Shown piece by piece: positions 9,757 to 18,504 of a stretch of 64,000 nt of DNA. This stretch comes from an uncultured Cyclobacteriaceae bacterium. GTDB taxonomy: Bacteria; Bacteroidota; Bacteroidia; Cytophagales; Cyclobacteriaceae. Position numbers and translations under genes: made by a program. Each line of letters begins with the position of its first letter. Position 1 is the stretch's first letter. Under the pieces are notes generated by a model. The model searched no databases. It was not told the origin of the DNA and saw only the letters and a list, made by a program, of their open reading frames with translations. The stretch is from positions 1 to 64,000 of the forward strand of contig CAJQKV010000003.1 of NCBI GenBank assembly GCA_905479015.1. The letters are read 5' to 3'.

Positions 9757-9768
9757 CTCTCTTTTTTT
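9742..9768 (+). terminator. Rho-independent terminator across the cdaA stop codon
   Basis: GAGGGC (9742-9747) pairs with GCTCTC (9756-9761) around an 8-base loop, followed by seven T (9762-9768). The hairpin includes the TAG stop and its T-run reaches the convergent kbl stop codon. Confidence 0.6.
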
Positions 9769-10955
9769 CAAATCACTTGAAGTTTTTTACCAATTTTGAT
9801 AAATGCATTAATGGCCGTATCCAGATTTTCGAGTGTGTGTATCGCAGACAGTTGTACCCTGATACGTGCTTGACCCTTTGGAACTACAGGAAAATAAAAC
9901 CCTATAACATAAATGCCTACCTCTAGTAATTCAGAAGCCATTGTTTGAGAGAGTTGAGCATCGTATAGCATAATGGGCACGATAGGGTGTGTACCCGGTT
10001 TTATATCAAACCCCGCAGTGGTCATTTTTGACCTAAAATAGGTCGTATTTTTGGCCAGTTGATCCCTTAATGTGGTAGACTCAGAAAGTAATGAAATGAC
10101 GGCAAGGGAGGCGCCAACAATAGAGGGAGCCAGAGTATTGGAGAAAAGGTAAGGTCTAGATCGCTGCCTTAATAATTCAATGATTTCTTTTTTACCGGAA
10201 GTAAATCCGCCAGAAGCCCCCCCCAATGCTTTACCTAAGGTGCCTGTGATGATATCAACTTTGTCCATAACGGCACAATGTTCATGAACGCCTCTACCTG
10301 TTTTGCCTATAAAACCTGTAGCATGGCAGTCATCCGTCATCACCAATGCATTGTATTTTTCAGCAAGCCTACATATTTCATCAAGTTGGGCGATCGTTCC
10401 ATCCATAGAGAATACGCCATCGGTTACGATCATCTTGATTTTTGCTGGAGCGGCTTTTATCAACTTGGATTCAAGATCATCCATATTGTTATGGCGATAA
10501 CGATACCTCTCTGCCTTACAAAGTCGGATACCGTCGATCAGGGAGGCGTGATTCAATTCATCTGAAATGATGGCATCTTCAGGGCCCAATAAGGGTTCGA
10601 AAAGTCCCCCATTGGCATCAAAAGCAGCGGCATAAAGAATGGTATCCTCCATACCTAAGAAGGTAGATATTTTAGTTTCTAATTCTTTATGGATGTCTTG
10701 GGTGCCGCAAATAAAGCGAACAGAGGACAGACCAAAACCATGGGTATCAATGGCTTGCTTGGCAGCTGATAAAATGTCGGGGTGAGCGGAGAGCCCCAAG
10801 TAATTGTTCGCACAAAAATTAATAACTTCCCGACCATCTTCAAGACGAATAAGCGCACTTTGCGGAGAGGTAATGATGCGCTCTTTTTTATACAGGCCGG
10901 CATCTGTGATTTCTTGAAGTTCTTTCTCTAATTTTAATTTCAGGGTGGTATACAT
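9768..10955 (-). CDS. kbl: Glycine C-acetyltransferase (2-amino-3-ketobutyrate CoA ligase)
   Basis: A 395-residue PLP enzyme of the alpha-oxoamine synthase family that cleaves 2-amino-3-ketobutyrate with CoA to glycine and acetyl-CoA. The PLP-lysine segment [12 protein letters not shown] is present, along with [15 protein letters not shown] near the N-terminus and [11 protein letters not shown]. Length is typical for Kbl. The threonine dehydrogenase that makes its substrate is encoded divergently at 11283, so the two form a threonine degradation pair. The coding strand carries a G8 run within the PLP-site segment (plus-strand C8 at 10217-10224). Confidence 0.93.
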   Translation of the reverse strand: MYTTLKLKLEKELQEITDAGLYKKERIITSPQSALIRLEDGREVINFCANNYLGLSAHPDILSAAKQAIDTHGFGLSSVRFICGTQDIHKELETKISTFLGMEDTILYAAAFDANGGLFEPLLGPEDAIISDELNHASLIDGIRLCKAERYRYRHNNMDDLESKLIKAAPAKIKMIVTDGVFSMDGTIAQLDEICRLAEKYNALVMTDDCHATGFIGKTGRGVHEHCAVMDKVDIITGTLGKALGGASGGFTSGKKEIIELLRQRSRPYLFSNTLAPSIVGASLAVISLLSESTTLRDQLAKNTTYFRSKMTTAGFDIKPGTHPIVPIMLYDAQLSQTMASELLEVGIYVIGFYFPVVPKGQARIRVQLSAIHTLENLDTAINAFIKIGKKLQVI

Positions 10956-10994
10956 CTTTCAGGGTTTAATTGAAGTCATCAGTAAAACAAGGTA

Positions 10995-11192
10995 TTATTT
11001 GAGGATTTCTGGCTTTTCGTATAAAAATTTCCTCCTCAATTTATTTAATAGAAAAAGCTTTTGAGCGGTAAAACTAGCTGGATGGATATGGGTAAAAGCC
11101 CTTTCAAACTCTTGATAAAGAGGGGTGTCCCCTTCCTCAAATGCAGAAGGATCTATTTTCTTAGAGATTAAATAAAGATGAAATTGGCTCAT
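10995..11192 (-). CDS. Small unrecognised protein (65 residues)
   Basis: A 65-residue, mildly basic, soluble-looking protein with no signal peptide, membrane segment or Cys motif. Its C-terminal half (FTAQKLFLLNKLRRKFLYEKPEILK) is helical and basic. It lies 39 bp upstream of kbl on the same strand. The exact -7 box TAACTTTG (complement of 11198-11205) ends six bases before the ATG, so the mRNA may be leaderless or nearly so. Placement between a good promoter and kbl supports a real gene; I do not recognise the family. Confidence 0.6.
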   Translation of the reverse strand: MSQFHLYLISKKIDPSAFEEGDTPLYQEFERAFTHIHPASFTAQKLFLLNKLRRKFLYEKPEILK

Positions 11193-11197
11193 TATTT

Positions 11198-11205
11198 CAA
11201 AGTTA
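11198..11205 (-). promoter_or_regulatory. Candidate -7 box for the 65-residue gene and kbl
   Basis: Minus-strand TAACTTTG, an exact TAnnTTTG match. With the usual spacing, transcription would start at or next to the ATG at 11192. Confidence 0.5.
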
Positions 11206-11258
11206 ATTCTTAAAGGCGTATTAATTATGATAACTTCTTAACCTATTTTTACCTCAAT

Positions 11259-11267
11259 TATAATTTG
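11259..11267 (+). promoter_or_regulatory. Candidate -7 box for the threonine dehydrogenase gene
   Basis: TATAATTTG is TAnnTTTG with one extra spacer base, 16 bp before the ATG at 11283. An upstream in-frame TTG at 11265 lies inside this box and is therefore unlikely to be the start. Confidence 0.4.
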
Positions 11268-11282
11268 CACCTATTACACCCC

Positions 11283-12218
11283 ATGAAAAAAATATTAGTA
11301 ATTGGATCAAATGGACAACTCGGCATGGAGCTGCTCGCGGCTTTGAGAAAGAAATTTGGGTCAAAAAATGTGATCTCTTCAGATATAAATGCTCCGTCAA
11401 ATGCAGATACCTACTTTGAAAAGTTAGATGCTAGAGATGCCATAAGCTTAACATCTATCGTAGAAAAGCATGAGATTAATCATGTTTATCATTTAGCTGC
11501 TATTTTATCTGCCAATGGAGAGCTCAATCCTATTTCATCTTGGGAGGTAAATATGAAAACCCTACTTAATGTACTTGAGTTGGGAAGGAAAGGAGTTATT
11601 GAGCGTATTTTTTGGCCCAGCTCTATTGCGGTTTTTGGTAGAGATACTCCCAAAGATCATACCGATCAAAATGCATTGACGAACCCATCCACGGTCTATG
11701 GAATCAGCAAATTAGCAGGTGAAAAATGGTGTCAATATTATTTTGAAAAATTTGGCGTGGATGTAAGGAGTATCAGATATCCGGGTTTAATCAGTCATAA
11801 AGTGCAGCCAGGAGGCGGAACGACAGATTATGCTATTGATATTTTTTTTAAAGCGGTCTCAGGAACACCTTTTGATTGTTTTTTACATGCAGATACCTCT
11901 TTGCCCATGATGTACATCGATGATGCGGTAAAAGGGACTTTAATGCTGATGGAGGCACCTTCTCAAAAGCTAACCATCAGAACCAGTTATAATTTAAATG
12001 CGACCTCTTTTTCCCCAGCAGAATTGACCGCTGAAATAAAAAAGCATATTGGCGGTTTACAAGTGCAATACAAACCGGATCACCGGCAGTTGATCGCGGA
12101 AACTTGGCCAAGAAGTATAGACGACCAACCTGCCCGCTTAGACTGGGGATGGAAAGAAGCTTATGGTTTACCTCAAATCACTTCTGAGATGATTTCAGCC
12201 CTGCGCATAAAAAAATAG
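11283..12218 (+). CDS. L-threonine 3-dehydrogenase, short-chain (epimerase-like) type
   Basis: A 311-residue NAD-dependent extended short-chain dehydrogenase. The N-terminal Rossmann motif is ILVIGSNGQLGMELL and the catalytic pair is YGISKLAGEKW (YxxxK). A region with AILSANGELNP and WPSSIAVFG resembles the GalE-like L-threonine dehydrogenases known from Flavobacterium, which are about 312 residues long. It would oxidise threonine to 2-amino-3-ketobutyrate, the substrate of Kbl encoded divergently next door. The context strongly favours this over a sugar-nucleotide epimerase. ATG 11283 is preferred over TTG 11265, which overlaps the promoter. Confidence 0.88.
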   Translation: MKKILVIGSNGQLGMELLAALRKKFGSKNVISSDINAPSNADTYFEKLDARDAISLTSIVEKHEINHVYHLAAILSANGELNPISSWEVNMKTLLNVLELGRKGVIERIFWPSSIAVFGRDTPKDHTDQNALTNPSTVYGISKLAGEKWCQYYFEKFGVDVRSIRYPGLISHKVQPGGGTTDYAIDIFFKAVSGTPFDCFLHADTSLPMMYIDDAVKGTLMLMEAPSQKLTIRTSYNLNATSFSPAELTAEIKKHIGGLQVQYKPDHRQLIAETWPRSIDDQPARLDWGWKEAYGLPQITSEMISALRIKK

Positions 12219-12241
12219 TTTTCGTACATAAATAGATTGTT

Positions 12242-12249
12242 TAATTTTG
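12242..12249 (+). promoter_or_regulatory. Candidate -7 box for the enoyl-CoA hydratase gene
   Basis: TAATTTTG, an exact TAnnTTTG match 50 bp before the ATG at 12300. The -33 position shows only a T-rich stretch (TTTTCG). Confidence 0.5.
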
Positions 12250-12299
12250 ATAAATCGAACCCCATTTAAAAAGGGGATAGGACAAACACTTACATCAAT

Positions 12300-13082
12300 A
12301 TGTCATATAAAAATCTTGAAACCACGCTTTCAGAGGGAATTATTACCATCGAGATAAGTAGAGAAGCAAAATTAAATGCTTTAAATGGAGCTACATTGGA
12401 CGAAATAAAGGACGTCATAGATAGGCTATCGCAAAACTCAGAATTGAAAGCAGCCATCATTACTGGAGCAGGAAGCAAAGCATTTGTGGCGGGGGCAGAC
12501 ATATCAGAGTTTCAAGAGTTGAATGAAACGGATGCGCACAAGTTTTCAGTGCGTGGACAGGCCATTTTTTCATTAATTGAAAATTGTCACAAACCTATCA
12601 TAGCCGTAGTCAATGGATTTGCGTTGGGAGGTGGCTGTGAGCTGGCGATGGCATGTCATATTAGAGTAGCCTCAGAGGAGGCGAAGTTTGGCCAGCCGGA
12701 AGTAAATTTGGGAATTATCCCCGGATATGGAGGAACGCAAAGGTTGACTCAATTAGTTGGCAAAGGCCGATCCCTTGAGCTGATGATGACCGGTAATATG
12801 ATAGATGCTCATCAAGCATTTCAAATGGGCTTGGTTAATCATGTGGCCAAAGATAAGTTGGAAGCATTGGCCAAAGCGCGCACTTTGTTACAGAGAATAA
12901 TGGCCAAGGCACCTCTGGCTATTGGAGGAGTTATTGCTTGTGCCAATGCGGTATTTAATCAAAATGCAGATGGTTACCAGATGGAGGCTGCTGCGTTTGC
13001 GAACGCTTGTAAAACCGAAGATTTTAAGGAAGGTTCTAATGCTTTTATTGAAAAAAGAAAGCCAAATTTTAGAGGTACTTAA
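12300..13082 (+). CDS. Enoyl-CoA hydratase/isomerase family protein
   Basis: A 260-residue crotonase-fold enzyme. The oxyanion-hole segments are AFVAGADISEF and ALGGGCELAMAC; the catalytic Glu positions of true hydratases are both present (GGGCEL and GQPEVNLGIIPGYGGTQRL). It probably hydrates short-chain trans-2-enoyl-CoA in fatty-acid or amino-acid breakdown. It stands apart from other beta-oxidation genes. The flippase gene starts 3 bp downstream. Confidence 0.92.
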   Translation: MSYKNLETTLSEGIITIEISREAKLNALNGATLDEIKDVIDRLSQNSELKAAIITGAGSKAFVAGADISEFQELNETDAHKFSVRGQAIFSLIENCHKPIIAVVNGFALGGGCELAMACHIRVASEEAKFGQPEVNLGIIPGYGGTQRLTQLVGKGRSLELMMTGNMIDAHQAFQMGLVNHVAKDKLEALAKARTLLQRIMAKAPLAIGGVIACANAVFNQNADGYQMEAAAFANACKTEDFKEGSNAFIEKRKPNFRGT

Positions 13083-13085
13083 TTT

Positions 13086-14582
13086 TTGAAACAGTTAAAA
13101 AGACTTGTTGGAGATACGGCCATTTATGGTGTAAGTAGCATCTTAGGACGATTATTGAATTGGCTTTTAGTGCCTCTTTATGTCGTTTACTTTAAGCCGA
13201 GTGAGTACGCGATTGTCGTTGAATTATTTGCTTTTATTGCGCTCTTCAATATCATTTATACCTTAGGATTTGAAACCACTTATTTCAGGTTTTCGAGTCA
13301 ACAAAAACAAACAGATCAAAATTATTTTGATTTAGCGATCGCTATGATTTTTCTGAATTGTCTTTTTTTGGGATCCATTTTGATTTTTTTTGCTGAGGAC
13401 CTTGCCTTATTATTACAATATGAGGGTAAAGGTTACCTCATTGTGTGGTGCGTGCTGATTCTATCCTTAGACGCGATGGCTGCTATACCCTTCGCAAGAC
13501 TCAGGATTTTAAGAGAAGGCAAAAAGTTTGCAGCATTTAAGTTGTTGAATATTGGCCTAAATATTGGTCTGAACTTGTTCTTTATAGTTTATTTACCGGT
13601 GCAGGTCACTCAGGATCCTCATTCCCTTTTAGCAGGAATTTATTTCCCAGAGTTGGGTGCGGGACATATTTTTTTATCCAATTTAATGGCAAACTCAATT
13701 TATCTACTGCTTTTTTCTGGTGCATTTTTGAGGCTTAAATTCACTTTTTCAGTGAATATGTTGAAGCCATTTTTGGCTTATGCTGCGCCCTTAGTGATTT
13801 TACAATTAGCAGGAGTCATCAACGAAATGTTCTCAAGGCAATCTTTAAAATATTTGTTGCCAAAAGGATTTTATCCTGACTTGAGTAATGCGGCTGCCTT
13901 AGGCGTTTTTGGCGCATGTTTTAAGCTGTCTATTTTTATGGCCTTGGCCGTGCAGGCTTATAAATTTGCTTTTGAACCTTTTTTCTTCAATCATGCCCAT
14001 GAAACCAACTCTAAGCAACTTTATGCAAGTGCCATGAATGGGTTCATTATTTTTGGTGGGCTAAGTTGGATGGTTATTTCTTTAATGTTACCTGAAATTG
14101 CTCAGTTGGTATTTGGAGCCCATAGTCCTTATTTGGACGGGTTAATCATCGTTCCGGTATTGCTGGGTTCAGGCCTTTTAATGGGAATCTTTTTTAATCT
14201 TTCTGTTTGGTATAAATTGACTGATCATACGAGTATAGGGGCTATCATTAGTGTGTCAGGAGCAATCCTGACGATCGGGCTGAATGTTTCATTGATTCCC
14301 ATATTAGGTTTTATGGGCAGTGCTTGGGCATCCCTAATTTCTTGGTTCTTCATGACTTTACTAAGTTATTTCATAGGAAAACGCTATTTCCCCATCAAAT
14401 ATCAATTATCCAAAGGATGTTTTTATTTCATTTATGCGGTATTAGCAACGGCTATGATTGTAAATTTGGAACTTTCATTGTTGAGTAGATATGGGTTGGG
14501 ATTGGGTTTGGTAGGCTTTTATTTGGGTCTTGTTTATTGGATAGAAATAAAGTCTAGTAATAAAGAAATTGAATATCATTAA
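13086..14582 (+). CDS. Lipopolysaccharide/polysaccharide flippase (MOP superfamily)
   Basis: A 498-residue integral membrane protein with about 12-14 hydrophobic helices over its whole length. The opening LVGDTAIYGVSSILGRLLNWLL is the characteristic start of Wzx-like polysaccharide biosynthesis proteins in Bacteroidota. That alignment supports the TTG at 13086 as start, 3 bp after the enoyl-CoA hydratase stop. It likely moves lipid-linked saccharides across the inner membrane. No glycosyltransferase genes lie beside it, so the substrate cannot be inferred. Confidence 0.88.
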   Translation: MKQLKRLVGDTAIYGVSSILGRLLNWLLVPLYVVYFKPSEYAIVVELFAFIALFNIIYTLGFETTYFRFSSQQKQTDQNYFDLAIAMIFLNCLFLGSILIFFAEDLALLLQYEGKGYLIVWCVLILSLDAMAAIPFARLRILREGKKFAAFKLLNIGLNIGLNLFFIVYLPVQVTQDPHSLLAGIYFPELGAGHIFLSNLMANSIYLLLFSGAFLRLKFTFSVNMLKPFLAYAAPLVILQLAGVINEMFSRQSLKYLLPKGFYPDLSNAAALGVFGACFKLSIFMALAVQAYKFAFEPFFFNHAHETNSKQLYASAMNGFIIFGGLSWMVISLMLPEIAQLVFGAHSPYLDGLIIVPVLLGSGLLMGIFFNLSVWYKLTDHTSIGAIISVSGAILTIGLNVSLIPILGFMGSAWASLISWFFMTLLSYFIGKRYFPIKYQLSKGCFYFIYAVLATAMIVNLELSLLSRYGLGLGLVGFYLGLVYWIEIKSSNKEIEYH

Positions 14583-14664
14583 GTTTGTCGCTGATTTGGT
14601 TTTTACCTACATTTTACGTCAACGTACTTTCGGGCTAGAACAAATTTTATCCTATCAGTAGAAC

Positions 14665-16350
14665 ATGAGGTTTACCATTTTTATTTGCTTGTTAACTTGT
14701 CTTTTGTGTTCGCTATCGGCACAGCGGAAAAGGAGAAATAATGCTCCAGAGAATCCCGTATCTAAAGGGTTGACTTTGCGTATTGAAACCCTAATTATTG
14801 AGGGAAGCAGACTCCTTATTTTAGGTAATTATCCAGCAGCAAGGACTACTTTTGAGCAAGCCAATCAACTGGAGCCAAACAACGCTGTAGTGTACTTTAA
14901 ATTGGCTGAGCTTGACATGATTTTTAATGCATCGGAAGCGGCCCTGATCCATATAAGTCGAGCCATTACCTTAGATGCCGAAAATAAATTTTATCTCATA
15001 TTTAAAGGCGATATACTCAGTTCCCTTAATAGATATGCGGATTTGGTGGAGGTTTATACAAAACTTATTGATCTGCCGGGAAATCAACAATACTATTTTG
15101 ACCTTGGTGCGCTCTACCAATTTCAAAAGAAATGGGATGAGGCACTTGAAGCTTATGAAAAAGGGCAGCAATTATTTGGAATCTCTGAGAATATCATGCG
15201 TGAACGGCAAAAAATACATCTCCAAAAAAACGACATGGATGCGCTGGAGAAAGACTGGGATCGATTAATTGCTCAGGCACCTCATGAGACCAGATATGTG
15301 CTTGAGCTGTGCTCCGTATTGATCATGAATAAAGCCTATGATCAGGCCATGATCAGATTATTGGCATGGGATGATCCCAATGCCAAGTTGTTGATTTCTC
15401 AAATTGCCCTTCAGCAAAACGATTACGATAAAGCCATTATTTTTTTAAAACAAGGTTTTTTCTCTCAAGAAGCACCGCTGTTGGCAAAAATTCAACTATT
15501 AGATGCATTGATTGAAAAGACTTCATTTACGGCATCATTGAAGGAGTTACTCGACCAATTGCTAGAAATTTATCCAGGGCGATTTGAGGCACTTGCTTTT
15601 GTGGGAGACGTCTACTTAAAACTCGGTGAAGCGACCGAGGCGCTTTTAAATTACAGACAGGCCATCGCAATTGAGGGTGCAGATTATAAAGTTTGGCAGC
15701 AGGTCATCTCTATGGAATTCCAGAATCTTGAATATGATAGTGTGATACTGCATTGTGATCAAGCTTTGGAGCGCTACCCTAATCAAGCATTATTGTATTT
15801 TTACAATGGTGTAGCCTATTATTCTAAAAAAGAGTTTGAAACGGCCATACGTCTTTTAAGTTATGGAAGAAAATATGTTGGAGATCCCAATTTACTTGGA
15901 TTTTTTCATGCACAACTCGGTGATGCGCACAATGCCTTAGAGCAACATACTCAATCCGATGAGGCCTACGAAAAGGCACTTGAACTCAATCCGAATAACG
16001 AACATGTATTGAATAATTACAGCTATTTTCTTTGCTTGCGTAAACAGCAATTGTTGAAAGCACAAGACATGGCTAAAAAGTTAATCCAGAAGCATCCTGA
16101 AAACGCCACTTATTTAGATACTTATGGTTGGGTGCTTTACACATTGAAGCAATATGAAGAAGCTGAAATTTATTTAAAAAAAGCTGCTTTGATAGATGAA
16201 AATGGAACTGTCATAGAACATTATGGCGATGTGCTTTTTGAGCTTGGTCAATTTAAGGAAGCTTTGACTCAGTGGATAAGAGCTAAAGAACTTGGAGGAA
16301 CCACTGATTCAATAGGATTGAAAATCAAAAATAGTGAGATCCATGATTAG
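14665..16350 (+). CDS. Exported TPR-repeat protein
   Basis: A 561-residue protein with an N-terminal signal peptide (IFICLLTCLLCSLSAQ) and a basic stretch after it. The rest consists of about ten tetratricopeptide-type helix pairs, for example YFDLGALYQFQKKWDEALEA and TYGWVLYTLKQYEEAEIYLK. TPR arrays bind partner proteins; here the periplasmic location and the downstream DUF4292 lipoprotein and EnvC-like genes suggest an envelope assembly role, which is inference. The 3' end overlaps the next gene by 8 bp. Confidence 0.85.
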   Translation: MRFTIFICLLTCLLCSLSAQRKRRNNAPENPVSKGLTLRIETLIIEGSRLLILGNYPAARTTFEQANQLEPNNAVVYFKLAELDMIFNASEAALIHISRAITLDAENKFYLIFKGDILSSLNRYADLVEVYTKLIDLPGNQQYYFDLGALYQFQKKWDEALEAYEKGQQLFGISENIMRERQKIHLQKNDMDALEKDWDRLIAQAPHETRYVLELCSVLIMNKAYDQAMIRLLAWDDPNAKLLISQIALQQNDYDKAIIFLKQGFFSQEAPLLAKIQLLDALIEKTSFTASLKELLDQLLEIYPGRFEALAFVGDVYLKLGEATEALLNYRQAIAIEGADYKVWQQVISMEFQNLEYDSVILHCDQALERYPNQALLYFYNGVAYYSKKEFETAIRLLSYGRKYVGDPNLLGFFHAQLGDAHNALEQHTQSDEAYEKALELNPNNEHVLNNYSYFLCLRKQQLLKAQDMAKKLIQKHPENATYLDTYGWVLYTLKQYEEAEIYLKKAALIDENGTVIEHYGDVLFELGQFKEALTQWIRAKELGGTTDSIGLKIKNSEIHD

Positions 16351-17077
16351 ATTTATTAGTATCGTATTGATCCTTGGGGTATTCACGAGTTGTAATAAAA
16401 GATTGATTCATTCGAAACAAGAGAATATAGAGATCAACACATTTAAATTTGACTATTTTACAGCTAAGGCCAAATTAAATTATACCAATGGGGACCAAAA
16501 ACTATCTGCGGTTGCTAATCTTAGGATTAAGTATGATAGCTTAATTTGGATTTCGATTTCACCAGGATTGGGCATTGAAGTACTTAGGCTAAAATTAACT
16601 ACAGATTCGGTTTTTTTAATTGATAGGATTGCGCATAAATATATGAAGTCTAGCTATGGTGAGTTCAATCATTTTTATGGGATTAACTTGAATTTTAAAT
16701 GGATTCAAGCCATTATGCTAGGTAACCCATTGTCATCAAATAAAAAATTGGTGATAAATAAAGAAAATGGAAGAATCCTTTATGAGCAAAATGATGGACC
16801 CCTTTTTATTAGAAATTTTATTGGAGATCAATCTAATAAAATAGAAAAAATTTCTGTCAGAAATTCTGCAGCCAAGTATGAGATGGTCATAAATTACGGA
16901 GATTTTACTCAATTAAACGAGCGGGCGCTATTGCCTTATTATATGAAGTTAGTACTCACATTTTTTGAAGAAGAGCAACCGACTAAACAAATTGATATTA
17001 ATATTAAATCGGCTAATTTACCTGATAAAACGCTTAAGTTTCCATTCAATGTTCCAGCAAAGTTTCTTAAGGACTGA
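16343..17077 (+). CDS. DUF4292-family lipoprotein
   Basis: About 244 residues. The N-terminus MIRFISIVLILGVFTSC ends in a lipobox-like FTSC, giving a lipoprotein anchored after signal peptidase II. The body (AKLNYTNGDQKLSAVANLRIKYDSLIWISISP and LGIEVLRLKLTTDSVFLIDR) has the alternating beta pattern of DUF4292. The fold resembles LolA/LolB-like lipoprotein carriers, but that link is inference. I prefer the ATG at 16343 to a GTG at 16334. The start overlaps the TPR gene by 8 bp and the end overlaps the EnvC-like gene by 29 bp, so all three are probably coupled. Confidence 0.85.
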   Translation: MIRFISIVLILGVFTSCNKRLIHSKQENIEINTFKFDYFTAKAKLNYTNGDQKLSAVANLRIKYDSLIWISISPGLGIEVLRLKLTTDSVFLIDRIAHKYMKSSYGEFNHFYGINLNFKWIQAIMLGNPLSSNKKLVINKENGRILYEQNDGPLFIRNFIGDQSNKIEKISVRNSAAKYEMVINYGDFTQLNERALLPYYMKLVLTFFEEEQPTKQIDINIKSANLPDKTLKFPFNVPAKFLKD

Positions 17078-18245
17078 TTTTATTCTTCTGTTCATATTAA
17101 TGTCAGTATCTCTGACGGCTGTTGGTCAAAAAGACAAAAAACAGTTAGAGTTAGAACGGATTGAAAATATCAAAAAAATAACAGAAGCTGAAAAGATTCT
17201 CGGACAAACAAAAAACAAGAAAACGGCTACTTTAGGTCAATTGAGGGCATTGGAAAATCAAATTCATTCTCGTCAAAAGCTATTGAGGACTTTAGATGAA
17301 GAGGTTGATTTGATTACCACTGAAATACTGGAATTGGAGTCCATTATTAGTGATATTGATTTGTATTTAAAATCGATGAAAGATGAGTATGCAGCCATGA
17401 TTTATAAATCTTATAAATCTAAAAATGGGTATAACTTTATCTCATTTCTATTTGCATCAAATTCTTTTACTCAATTTTATATGCGGTTGAAATATATGGA
17501 ACAATATGCCGAGGCCCGTAAAAGGCAATCTGATCAAATAGCAGAAACTAAAGAAGAGCTGATCGCTCAACAGAAGGTAGAGGAGGAAAGAAAATCAGAC
17601 TTACGGCTAGTAATCAAGAGTAAATCAGCGGAGAGTAATCGACTCATTAGTCTCAAAAAAGGGAAAAGCAAACTCATTGCCCAATTGACAAAAAATGAGG
17701 GATCGCTGAGAAAAGAGATGATTGCGCGAAAGCAATCGATAAAAAAACTGGATAACTTGATTGCTAGTTTAATTAAGATTGAACTAGAAACAGAAAAGAA
17801 AATATCTTCAGGACAAAAAGAACGAGCTAAGGAGCTGACTGGGAAATTTGAGGATCAAATGAGAAAGCTCTCTTGGCCTGTTAAGACTGGATTTATTTCC
17901 TTAAGATTTGGGCTACAAAGAGATCCAATTTTAAAAAATGTAAGTATCAATAATACAGGTATAGATATTCAGACGCAAAGGGATGAAAATGTAGCAGTAG
18001 TGTTTGAGGGAGAGGTAAGAGTTAAAGCATTCGTTCCCGGTCAAAATAATGTCGTTATTATTAAACATGGAAACTATTATACCGTTTATTCCAAATTAAA
18101 AAGTGTTGAAGTCAAGCAGGGGCAAGTATTACGGACAGGAGATTTGATTGGAAAAGTACATACGAATAACGCAGGAATAACGCAATTGCATTTTGAAGTT
18201 TGGCGAGATAAAAAAAAACTTGATCCTGAAAGATGGTTAAAGTAA
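17049..18245 (+). CDS. EnvC-like murein hydrolase activator (degenerate LytM/M23 domain)
   Basis: About 398 residues: signal peptide (FILLFILMSVSLTAVGQ), a long coiled coil (about residues 25-285) and a C-terminal LytM domain. The first metal-ligand motif HxGxD reads NTGID, the YAHL motif reads YSKL, and the final HxH reads QLH, so the peptidase site looks inactive. This is the pattern of EnvC-type proteins that activate amidases during cell separation. An upstream ATG at 16965 would give a 113-bp overlap and no proper signal peptide; ATG 17049 fits better. It is the last gene of the TPR-DUF4292 cluster. Confidence 0.85.
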   Translation: MFQQSFLRTDFILLFILMSVSLTAVGQKDKKQLELERIENIKKITEAEKILGQTKNKKTATLGQLRALENQIHSRQKLLRTLDEEVDLITTEILELESIISDIDLYLKSMKDEYAAMIYKSYKSKNGYNFISFLFASNSFTQFYMRLKYMEQYAEARKRQSDQIAETKEELIAQQKVEEERKSDLRLVIKSKSAESNRLISLKKGKSKLIAQLTKNEGSLRKEMIARKQSIKKLDNLIASLIKIELETEKKISSGQKERAKELTGKFEDQMRKLSWPVKTGFISLRFGLQRDPILKNVSINNTGIDIQTQRDENVAVVFEGEVRVKAFVPGQNNVVIIKHGNYYTVYSKLKSVEVKQGQVLRTGDLIGKVHTNNAGITQLHFEVWRDKKKLDPERWLK

Positions 18246-18265
18246 TAGTTTGATAGCTTTTTGCT

Positions 18266-18273
18266 TATCTTTG
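18266..18273 (+). promoter_or_regulatory. Candidate -7 box for tatA
   Basis: TATCTTTG, an exact TAnnTTTG match, 21 bp before the tatA ATG at 18295. It suggests tatA starts a new transcript after the EnvC-like gene. Confidence 0.5.
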
Positions 18274-18294
18274 ATTTAAATAAAAAAAACATTC

Positions 18295-18498
18295 ATGGAT
18301 ACTGTATTAGCATTTGGAATGCCTGGAGGATGGGAATGGATTGTCATTGGACTTTTTCTGGTTGTCTTTTTCGGGGCAAAAAAAATACCTGAAATAGCTA
18401 GAGGGCTAGGGAAAGGCATAAGAGAGTTTAAAGATGCCACCAAGGATATTAAGCAAGAAATTGAACAAGGCGCTCAGTCAGACGAAAAGAAACCTTAA
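18295..18498 (+). CDS. tatA: Sec-independent protein translocase subunit TatA
   Basis: A 67-residue protein with a short N-terminal membrane helix (WEWIVIGLFLVVFFG), the FGAKKIPEIARGLGKGIREFK hinge and amphipathic helix typical of TatA/TatE, and a charged tail. It forms the pore-like component that exports folded proteins bearing twin-arginine signals. tatC is not in the window. gatA begins 6 bp downstream. Confidence 0.95.
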   Translation: MDTVLAFGMPGGWEWIVIGLFLVVFFGAKKIPEIARGLGKGIREFKDATKDIKQEIEQGAQSDEKKP

Positions 18499-18504
18499 TT
18501 TTTC

